This document shows positions 57,946-64,000 of a stretch of 64,000 bases of DNA, piece by piece. The translations under genes were made by a program, and so were the position numbers. Each line of letters begins with the position of its first letter. Position 1 is the first letter of the stretch. The notes under the pieces are model-generated. The model saw only the letters and a program-made list of their open reading frames with translations, was not told the DNA's origin and made no database searches. This DNA is from Bacteroidaceae bacterium (GTDB lineage: Bacteria; Bacteroidota; Bacteroidia; Bacteroidales; Bacteroidaceae): assembly GCA_017524545.1 (NCBI GenBank), contig JAFXVN010000013.1, forward strand, positions 43,994 through 107,993. The letters are read 5' to 3'.

Positions 57946-60507
57946 ATGGTAAAAAAGATTGTGTTTTTGATTACTCTTGGCCAATGGCTTATGGTAAATG
58001 CTCAATGGTCAATGGCTTTGGCACAGAGTGCCGAGTTCTTCAAGCCCTACAAGCAGACGGACTTGCGTCTGCCCAGTGTTCCACTTGTGGTGAGCGACCC
58101 CTACTTCTCCGTTTGGAGTCCCTACGACAAGCTTACCGACGGCAGTACGCGCCATTGGACTAACGACGAGAAGCCCATGGAGGGCCTGCTCCGTGTGGAT
58201 GGCACGACCTACCGCTGGATGGGTGCTGCACAACGCACGCTCATGGAGAGTGTCGTCCCTATGGCAAACGAAGCCGAATGGGAGGCACAATATACAGACA
58301 AGAAGCCTGCTGACAGCTGGATGAAGCCAGACTTCAATGCCTCATCATGGAAGACGGGCAAGGGGGCCTTCGGCTCTGACAACTACGACAACATCCGCAC
58401 CTCCTGGACAAAGGAAGATGATGACATTTGGGTGCGCCGTACTGTGGAGCTGACTGCCAACCAGCTCCAAGGCGACCTCTACCTCATCTTCTCGCACGAC
58501 GATGCCTGCGAAATCTACATCAACGGCGAAAAGGCAGCCACGGGCATCATGGACTATGTGGATGGTGTGGTGGTACGTCTGGATGGCAAGAAGGCTGGCC
58601 TGCTGAAGGAAGGCAAGAACGTCTTTGCCGTGCATTGCTATAACAAGACAGGCGGTGCACTGGTGGATTTCGGCATTTTCCGCAACATCGCTAAGGGTAA
58701 CGACAAAATTGTGACGGCAGAGCAGAAGAGCGTGGATGTGCTGGCCTGCAACACTTACTACACCTTCGCCTGCGGCCCCGTGGAACTGGATGTAGTCTTC
58801 ACTGCACCTCACATCATCGACGACTACGACCTGCTCTCCGCCCCCATCAACTACATCTCCTATCAGGTGCGCTCCACCGACGGCCAGAAGCACGACGTGA
58901 AATTCTATCTCTCCACGACACCCCAGATGGCTGTCAACAAGATTCAGCAGCCCACCATCTCCAACGCAGTCTTCGAGAACGGCACACGCTACCTCAAGGC
59001 TGGCACCATCCAGCAGCCCATCCTTGCCAAGACGGGCGACGGCATCTGCATCGACTGGGGCTATGTCTATCTGGCAGGCACAAACGGTCGCCTTGCCTTG
59101 GCTTCCGATGCCGACATCAAGACGCAGTTCCTTGCCGACGGTCGTTTGCCTCGTGGCGAGCGTCAGGTAGTTTGCCAAAAACAGGTTTCCCTGCCTACTC
59201 TGGCTTACGTCCATGACTTCGGCACAATTCCTCCCTCCTTGGGAGGGGACGGGGGAGGCTCCAGCAGCTTTGCCATGATTGGCTACGACGAGATATGGGA
59301 CATCGAGTACTTCTACAAGCGATACAAGGGCTATTGGGCACACGAGGGAAGCGTCAGCATCTTCGACATGTTCGACCGCATGAAGAATAACTACACCAGC
59401 ATCATGCAGCGTTGCCGCCTGATGGACAAGACCATCTACGACGATGCTCTGGCAGCTGGCGGCGTGAAGTATGCCGAGATACTCTCTGGCTCCTACCGTC
59501 ACATCAATGCCGCACACAAGCTTTTCCGCGACGACGAGGGCAACGTGCTCTTCTTCTCGAAGGAAAACAACTCCAACGGCTGCGTCAATACGGTTGACCT
59601 CACCTACCCCGAGGCTCCGCTCTACCTCTGCTATAACCCAGAGTTGCAAAAGGGCATGATGACCTCCATCTTCGAGTACAGCTACTCTGGTCGCTGGACA
59701 AAGCCCTTCGCTGCGCACGACCTCGGCCAATATCCTAAGGCCAATGCACAGGTCTATGGCGGCGACATGCCTCTGGAGGAAGCAGGCAACATGATTACCC
59801 TTGCAGCCCAAATTTGCAAGCAGGAGGGCAACACGCTCTACGTTGACAAGTACTGGCAGATTATCACCACATGGGCCGACTACCTCGTGGAGAACGGTCT
59901 GCATCCCGCCAACCAGCTCTGTACCGACGACTTCGCAGGGCATTGGGCTGGCAACTGCAACCTCGCAATCAAAGCCATCATGGGCGTGGCTGGCTATGCA
60001 GAGATTGCCAAGATGAAAGGTCTGGGCGATGTCTATGAGAAGTACAACGCCAAGGCAAAGGAGATGGCGGCCGCCTGGGAAAAGGAGACAAAGGTCAAGG
60101 ACCACTACGAGCTGGCATACGGCGCAGGCAAGGACACCTGGAGCCAGAAGTACAACATGGTTTGGGACAAGCTCTGGCAGACTGGCATCATTCCGGGCGA
60201 TGCCATGCAGACGGAGCTGAAGTACTACCTGAAGAAGCAGAACAAGTATGGTCTGCCGCTCGACTGCCGCAAGGACTACACCAAGAGTGACTGGATTATG
60301 TGGTCGGCTGCGATGGCCGAGACAGACAAGGACTTCCAGGCCTTTGTGGACCCCCTCTACAAGTACATCAATGAGACCGAGAGCCGCGTGCCTATCTCCG
60401 ACTGGCACGACACGAAGACAGGCCGCATGACCGGCTTCAAGGCACGCTCCGTCATCGGCGGCTACTGGATGAAGGTACTCATGGACAAGATGCTCAAGGC
60501 AGAATAA
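57946..60507 (+). CDS. DUF4965/glutaminase A-like secreted protein
   Basis: An 853-residue exported protein of the DUF4964/DUF4965/DUF1793 group related to fungal glutaminase A and annotated as glutaminase or putative glycoside hydrolase; the true substrate is unclear. Order: signal peptide (about 1-27, partly made of CAATGGT-type repeats), DUF4964-like start (SVPLVVSDPYFSVWSP), an inserted galactose-binding-like beta domain (about 105-240; WMKPDFNASSW, IYINGEKA), DUF4965, and a helical toroid domain (ILSGSYRHINAAH, CTDDFAGHWAGNCNLAIKAI, KARSVIGGYWMKVL). About residues 429-437 (PPSLGGDGG) are encoded by a G-rich hairpin repeat. It is flanked by its own terminator and is not part of the polysaccharide locus. 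Confidence 0.85.
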   Translation: MVKKIVFLITLGQWLMVNAQWSMALAQSAEFFKPYKQTDLRLPSVPLVVSDPYFSVWSPYDKLTDGSTRHWTNDEKPMEGLLRVDGTTYRWMGAAQRTLMESVVPMANEAEWEAQYTDKKPADSWMKPDFNASSWKTGKGAFGSDNYDNIRTSWTKEDDDIWVRRTVELTANQLQGDLYLIFSHDDACEIYINGEKAATGIMDYVDGVVVRLDGKKAGLLKEGKNVFAVHCYNKTGGALVDFGIFRNIAKGNDKIVTAEQKSVDVLACNTYYTFACGPVELDVVFTAPHIIDDYDLLSAPINYISYQVRSTDGQKHDVKFYLSTTPQMAVNKIQQPTISNAVFENGTRYLKAGTIQQPILAKTGDGICIDWGYVYLAGTNGRLALASDADIKTQFLADGRLPRGERQVVCQKQVSLPTLAYVHDFGTIPPSLGGDGGGSSSFAMIGYDEIWDIEYFYKRYKGYWAHEGSVSIFDMFDRMKNNYTSIMQRCRLMDKTIYDDALAAGGVKYAEILSGSYRHINAAHKLFRDDEGNVLFFSKENNSNGCVNTVDLTYPEAPLYLCYNPELQKGMMTSIFEYSYSGRWTKPFAAHDLGQYPKANAQVYGGDMPLEEAGNMITLAAQICKQEGNTLYVDKYWQIITTWADYLVENGLHPANQLCTDDFAGHWAGNCNLAIKAIMGVAGYAEIAKMKGLGDVYEKYNAKAKEMAAAWEKETKVKDHYELAYGAGKDTWSQKYNMVWDKLWQTGIIPGDAMQTELKYYLKKQNKYGLPLDCRKDYTKSDWIMWSAAMAETDKDFQAFVDPLYKYINETESRVPISDWHDTKTGRMTGFKARSVIGGYWMKVLMDKMLKAE
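59230..59258 (+). repeat. G-rich hairpin repeat in frame within the DUF4965 gene
   Basis: CCTCCCTCCTTGGGAGG followed by GGACGGGGGAGG. The arrangement of a pyrimidine arm, complementary purine arm and third purine arm equals the intergenic elements at 10129-10157 and 20287-20308. It encodes Pro-Pro-Ser-Leu-Gly-Gly-Asp-Gly-Gly. Confidence 0.68.
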
Positions 60508-60523
60508 CAGTCATATAGGAAAC

Positions 60524-60586
60524 AACGGATTGAAGGGATTTACACTTCTCTAACAACAGAGGAAATGTAAATCCCTTCAATTCGTT
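60524..60586. terminator. bidirectional terminator between DUF4965 and MCE-protein genes
   Basis: A 21-bp stem with one G-T mismatch (AACGGATTGAAGGGATTTACA and its partner at 60566-60586), extended inside by TTCTCT/AGAGGA. It is followed by TTTTGTAT on the plus strand and serves two converging genes whose stops are 17 and 24 nt away. Confidence 0.85.
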
Positions 60587-60609
60587 TTGTATAGCTTAAG
60601 TTTCAGGAG

Positions 60610-61497
60610 CTATTTTCCGTCCTTCTTTCCGAACACCGAGAAGTGGACGTAGCGCTTGGGATGGGCCTTGAGGTCGGTGACGAGGCTATCGGCACTCTGA
60701 ACCGTATGGTTGAGGTTGTCATAGAGTTCCGAGTCGTTCATCATCTTGCCAAGCGTACCATTGGGACTCTGCATCTGCTCCATCATGCGGTGGACACTGC
60801 TGATGGTCTGGTTGACGCTGTCGAGCGTTGCCTGCAGGTCGAGTTGGTTCATCTTGTCCGTCAGCGAGGCTACATTGTCGCCAGCCTTCGTGAAGGTGCC
60901 CGTCATCTGCGGAATGTCGTTGCGAAGCAGCTGGTTCAGCTGCTCGGTGCTGCGGTTGAGGTTCTCTGTGATAAGCTCCGCATTCTGAATGATGAGGGGC
61001 AGGTTGGGGTTGGAGAGCAGGGTGTTGAGCGTGGCGACAAGGGTATCAACCTTGGCCACGACCTGTTCCAGCTGCGGCACCATACCGCCCACCTTCGCCA
61101 TCAAGCCGCTCACGTCGCTGCCCTTGATGGTGTCGCCAGGCTGATATGCTTCGCGCAGGTTCGTCGCAAGCAGCATGTTCAGGGTGCAGCCGCCCAGCAC
61201 GGCTTCGTCAAGCTGTGCCGAACTGCCTTTGGGAATGCGTAGCCCCTTGTCTGTGCTGATTTCCACAACGACCTCCCCGGGGTGATTGTAGTCGTACTGG
61301 ATGTTGCTGACAATGCCCACCTTGAAGCCGTCGGCATAGACCGCACTGCTCTTCGTCAGTCCCTTTGTGTTGCTGAAGGTGATGTAATACACTTCGCTGG
61401 AGCTGAAAAGGTTAACACCTTTCAGGAAGTTGATGCCGAGAAAAAGCGCAACAAGCGCAATGGCACCTGTGAGTCCTATCTTTACTTCTGTTTTCAT
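60610..61497 (-). CDS. MCE/MlaD-family lipid-transport protein
   Basis: A 295-residue inner-membrane-anchored protein with one N-terminal helix (about 7-26), an MCE domain (about 37-115; YYITFSNTKGLTKSSAVYADGFKVG) and a long helical tail with heptad-like spacing that probably forms a needle or barrel with other subunits. MlaD proteins carry phospholipid between the two membranes, but the MlaE/MlaF partner genes are not here. It follows the amidase gene by 3 nt, an arrangement that I associate with Bacteroidetes. Confidence 0.9.
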   Translation of the reverse strand: MKTEVKIGLTGAIALVALFLGINFLKGVNLFSSSEVYYITFSNTKGLTKSSAVYADGFKVGIVSNIQYDYNHPGEVVVEISTDKGLRIPKGSSAQLDEAVLGGCTLNMLLATNLREAYQPGDTIKGSDVSGLMAKVGGMVPQLEQVVAKVDTLVATLNTLLSNPNLPLIIQNAELITENLNRSTEQLNQLLRNDIPQMTGTFTKAGDNVASLTDKMNQLDLQATLDSVNQTISSVHRMMEQMQSPNGTLGKMMNDSELYDNLNHTVQSADSLVTDLKAHPKRYVHFSVFGKKDGK

Positions 61498-61500
61498 CTC

Positions 61501-62241
61501 TTATTTCTTATACGCCACGAAAGCGTTATAGATACTCTTGGCGAGGGCATTCACTCCGGATTTGGAGGTGAGGTAAGCCGCTTCGGACGCATTGTTGATA
61601 TAGCCGAGTTCGACCAGCACGCTTGGCATACTGGTTGCCCTCAGCACGAGGAAACCCGCCTGATGCACACCCTTGTCGATACGTCCTGCCGTCGTGCGGA
61701 ACTGCTTCTGTATGAGTCCCGCAAGCTTCACGCTGCTTTCCATGTTCTTGTCCTGCATAAGCTCGAAGATGATGTAGCTCTCGCTGCTGTTCGGGTCGAA
61801 ACCCTCATACTTCTGCTCGTAGTTGCTCTCGAGGGTGATGACGGAGTTCTCGCGCTTGGCAACGGCAAGATTGTCGGCGGCGCGGTGCATACCGAGGGTG
61901 TAGGTCTCTGCGCCTCGCGGCCCCACCTTGGCAGCGGTGGCGTTCGTGTGGATGCTGATGAAAAGGTCGGCCTTGGCGCGGTTGGCGATGTTGGCACGTT
62001 CATCCAGCTCCACGAAGACATCCGTCTTGCGTGTATAGACCACTTTGACATCTTTGCAGTTCTGCTCTACCAGCCTGCCCAAAGCGAGGGCAACAGCCAG
62101 ATTGATATTCTTTTCCTTGGCTGTGCGGCACTGCGTTCCCGGGTCCTTACCGCCATGTCCGGCATCGATGACCAGCGTGTAGGGCATCGCCCACAGGCAG
62201 CACGCAAGGAGAATGAATGTGGCAATATATCGTTTCATCAT
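61501..62241 (-). CDS. N-acetylmuramoyl-L-alanine amidase (Amidase_3)
   Basis: A 246-residue exported zinc amidase that cuts the bond between MurNAc and the stem peptide of peptidoglycan, as AmiA-C do in cell separation. Signal peptide of about 18 residues (ending near CLWAMP), then VIDAGHGGKDPG (zinc His), KEKNINLAVA (zinc Glu), FISIHTNA (second zinc His) and VLVELGYINN (catalytic Glu). Met1 and Met2 are adjacent, so the start may be 62238. The promoter box is at 62268-62275. Confidence 0.94.
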   Translation of the reverse strand: MMKRYIATFILLACCLWAMPYTLVIDAGHGGKDPGTQCRTAKEKNINLAVALALGRLVEQNCKDVKVVYTRKTDVFVELDERANIANRAKADLFISIHTNATAAKVGPRGAETYTLGMHRAADNLAVAKRENSVITLESNYEQKYEGFDPNSSESYIIFELMQDKNMESSVKLAGLIQKQFRTTAGRIDKGVHQAGFLVLRATSMPSVLVELGYINNASEAAYLTSKSGVNALAKSIYNAFVAYKK

Positions 62242-62267
62242 GATGATTCAATGCACTATTTCGCGTG

Positions 62268-62275
62268 CAAAGATA
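62268..62275 (-). promoter_or_regulatory. -7 box of the amidase-MCE operon
   Basis: TATCTTTG followed by GCACGCG on the minus strand, 26 nt before the ATG. The -33 region lies in an AATTCAT heptamer array and has no clear TTTG. Confidence 0.65.
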
Positions 62276-62280
62276 CAACA

Positions 62281-62317
62281 TTTAATTCATAATTCATAAT
62301 TCACAATTCATAATCTT
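62281..62317. repeat. AATTCAT heptamer array upstream of the amidase promoter
   Basis: Five tandem units of AATTCAT or AATTCAC occupy the expected -33 region of the amidase promoter. The word is close to the TTCATAG array in the his operon. Confidence 0.65.
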
Positions 62318-62341
62318 TTGAACAAACAATAGTTTTTCACG

Positions 62342-62393
62342 AAAAGAGGCTTGCAGGAATACATCAATAGATGTCTCTGCAAGCCTCTTTTTT
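62342..62393. terminator. terminator of glutamine synthetase gene
   Basis: AAAAGAGGCTTGCAG pairs perfectly with its complement at 62377-62391 around a loop of about 20 nt, with T-tracts on both strands. It lies 24 nt after the stop of the minus-strand glutamine synthetase gene. Confidence 0.9.
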
Positions 62394-62416
62394 ATTTCAA
62401 GGTCAAAGGGAAGAAC

Positions 62417-64000
62417 TTATCGGATGAAGAGCAGTTCCCTATACTTGGGCAGCGGCCAGAGGCTGTCGTCCACGATGAGTTCGAGCTTGTCGATTTGATA
62501 GCGAATCTTGTCGAACATCGGGGCAATGGTGTCGTGATAGGCGATGGCCTTGGCGTGCTCGTCCTCAATCTTGTTGGCAACCTTGCGAGCCTCGACGAGT
62601 TCCTCCACCTTGGTCTCGATGGTGGCGGTGCGCTCTGCAATCTCCTCTATGAGCTTGAGGTTGCGGGCGTTGAGCTTGTCTGCTTTGTCCTTCGGGAAGA
62701 CGCCTGTCATCCTTTCGACATTGCGCAGGAGCTGGCTCTGGTAGCTGGTGGCGACAGGGATAATGTGGTTCATCGAGAGGTCGCCCAGCACGCGAGCTTC
62801 AATCTGAATCTTCTTCGTGTAGGTTTCCCACTTCACCTCGTTGCGAGCTTCGAGTTCTTTTTTCGTCATTACGCCCATACTCTCGAACATTGCGATGCTT
62901 TCTGGGTCAAGATAACGCTCGAAGATGACGGGGCAGCTGGTCTCCGTGTCGAGGCCACGCTTGGCTGCTTCTGCCTTCCATTCGTCGCTGTAGCCATTAC
63001 CATCGAAGCGGATGGGCTTGCACGTCTTGATGTCCTCGCGAAGCACGTCGATGATAGCGTGGAAAGTGGCGTTGTGTTTGCCCTCGGAGAACTCGGAGTT
63101 CTCGGATATCTCAGAGATTCTCTGGTCCACTCTCTTCTTGAAGCTTGCCAAAGCCTCTGCCACAGCACTATTGAGCGTAATCATTGCGCTGGCGCAGTTG
63201 GCCTCTGAGCCTACGGCACGGAACTCGAATCGGTTGCCCGTAAAGGCAAACGGCGAGGTGCGGTTGCGGTCGGTATTATCGATGAGGAGTTCGGGGATTT
63301 CAGGGATGTCGAGCTTCATGCCCTGCTTGCCGTCCATCGAGAAGAGGTCGTCCTTGTCGGCCTTTTCTATGTGGTCGAGCAGTTCGCTGAGCTGCTTGCC
63401 GAGGAAGCTGGAGATGATGGCTGGAGGTGCCTCGTTTGCTCCAAGACGATGGGCATTAGTGGCAGACATTATCGAAGCTTTGAGCAATCCATTATGCTTG
63501 TAAACGCCCATCAAAGTCTCAACAATAAACGTGGCGAAGCGTAGGTTCTGTTCGGGTGTCTTGCCAGGAGCATGGAGCAGCACGCCTGTGTCGGTCGAGA
63601 GCGACCAGTTGTTGTGCTTGCCGCTACCGTTGATGCCTGCGAAGGGCTTTTCGTGCAGGAGAGCGCGGAAGCCGTGCTTGCGGGCCACGCGCTTCATGAG
63701 CGACATGAGCAGCATATTGTGGTCAACGGCAAGGTTCGTGTCCTCGAAGATAGGAGCCACCTCGAACTGGTTGGGAGCCACCTCGTTGTGACGCGTCTTC
63801 ACGGGAATGCCGAGCATCAGGGCTTGTATCTCAAGGTCGCGCATGAAGGCTGCCACGCGCTCAGGAATGCTACCGAAGTAATGGTCGTCCATTTGCTGGT
63901 TCTTGGCCGAGTCGTGTCCCATGAGCGTGCGGCCAGTCAGCAGGAGGTCGGGACGAGCGGCGTAGAGTCCTTCATCTACGAGGAAGTATTCCTGCTCCCA
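62417..64000 (-). CDS. type III glutamine synthetase, N-terminus outside window
   Basis: C-terminal 527 residues of a GlnN/GlnA3-type glutamine synthetase, which makes glutamine from glutamate, ammonia and ATP; complete type III enzymes are about 720-730 residues. The frame is open to the right edge, beginning [20 protein letters not shown]. Recognisable parts are [51 protein letters not shown] and [20 protein letters not shown]. Near residues 273-287 of the visible part ([16 protein letters not shown]), DNA containing a perfect GAGAACTC/GAGTTCTC inverted repeat appears to lengthen a loop. A terminator follows the gene. Confidence 0.94.
   Translation of the reverse strand, partial: WEQEYFLVDEGLYAARPDLLLTGRTLMGHDSAKNQQMDDHYFGSIPERVAAFMRDLEIQALMLGIPVKTRHNEVAPNQFEVAPIFEDTNLAVDHNMLLMSLMKRVARKHGFRALLHEKPFAGINGSGKHNNWSLSTDTGVLLHAPGKTPEQNLRFATFIVETLMGVYKHNGLLKASIMSATNAHRLGANEAPPAIISSFLGKQLSELLDHIEKADKDDLFSMDGKQGMKLDIPEIPELLIDNTDRNRTSPFAFTGNRFEFRAVGSEANCASAMITLNSAVAEALASFKKRVDQRISEISENSEFSEGKHNATFHAIIDVLREDIKTCKPIRFDGNGYSDEWKAEAAKRGLDTETSCPVIFERYLDPESIAMFESMGVMTKKELEARNEVKWETYTKKIQIEARVLGDLSMNHIIPVATSYQSQLLRNVERMTGVFPKDKADKLNARNLKLIEEIAERTATIETKVEELVEARKVANKIEDEHAKAIAYHDTIAPMFDKIRYQIDKLELIVDDSLWPLPKYRELLFIR
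63083..63105. repeat. inverted repeat inside the glutamine synthetase gene
   Basis: GAGAACTC-G-GAGTTCTC (63087-63103) with a further CTCGG-type unit on each side. It encodes Glu-Asn-Ser-Glu-Phe-Ser-Glu in a loop between a helix ending KRVDQRI and the conserved [18 protein letters not shown]. Confidence 0.6.

Noticed and set aside
58345-60408. 687-codon open frame on the minus strand opposite the DUF4965 gene
   Set aside because: Same shadow effect of biased codon use; composition is Val/Leu/His-rich without motifs.

Overview
The window looks like a chromosome segment from an anaerobic member of the Bacteroidales, most likely Prevotellaceae. Three kinds of evidence point there. First, promoters carry the Bacteroidetes -7 box TAnnTTTG, and seven of them have a TTTG or TTG -33 box exactly 20 nt upstream. 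Second, the gene content fits: type III glutamine synthetase, bifunctional HisB, anaerobic NrdD/NrdG, a FimB/Mfa2-type lipoprotein, a patatin fused to an outer-membrane barrel, and large glycan operons. Third, spaces between genes are packed with short heptamer-like and G-rich hairpin repeats. No rRNA, tRNA, CRISPR array or complete insertion sequence was seen.

Layout. 1-5779 (minus): a sensor phosphatase/kinase, a STAS protein, a small alarmone synthetase, a MESH1-like alarmone hydrolase and an SLC13/RCK_C permease, tightly spaced apart from one 152 bp gap, with an orphan NMT1/THI5-type binding protein upstream (5952-6917). 6928-12228 (minus): patatin barrel protein, folD, ffh and a YqiA-like hydrolase; a small winged-helix protein follows (12573-12773). 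13004-16593 (plus): a lipoprotein, an unusual OmpR-type DNA-binding protein and a TonB-dependent receptor. 16605-18497 (minus): Mfa2-like lipoprotein, GNAT acetyltransferase and a small membrane protein. 18553-23666 (minus): hisG-hisD-hisC-hisB-recR. 23847-24236 (minus): WbuC-like cupin. 24953-29642 (plus): nrdD-nrdG, mrp and a GH16 glycanase.

29750-57906 (plus) is a large surface-polysaccharide locus. It encodes three routes to uronic-acid nucleotide sugars (a UDP-glucuronate 4-epimerase, a TviB/TviC pair and a WecC/WecB pair), two flippases, two polymerases, seven glycosyltransferases, a pyruvyl transferase, an acetyltransferase, a heparinase-fold lyase and an initiating phosphoglycosyl transferase fused to a WecA/MraY-like half. 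The doubled flippase and polymerase suggest two merged loci. At the seam (38180-42687) lie a CotH-like protein, a fragment of a deacetylase gene, an AAA ATPase with its own promoter, and a duplicated tail of the preceding glycosyltransferase gene. Much of 33 kb to 53 kb looks richer in A+T than the flanks. 57946-64000 holds a DUF4965 glutaminase-like protein (plus), then an MCE/MlaD protein, a cell-wall amidase and type III glutamine synthetase (minus, cut by the window edge).

The most unusual observations are: (1) the partner-switching/alarmone operon; (2) short intergenic-type repeats that appear in frame inside conserved enzymes (wecB twice, the DUF4965 protein, probably glutamine synthetase); (3) a two-superfamily phosphoglycosyl transferase fusion whose polytopic half has lost key residues; (4) a receiver-less winged-helix regulator with a histidine-kinase-ATPase-like tail, followed by an exact 11-bp tandem repeat at the receptor promoter; and (5) the scarred insertion in the capsule locus.
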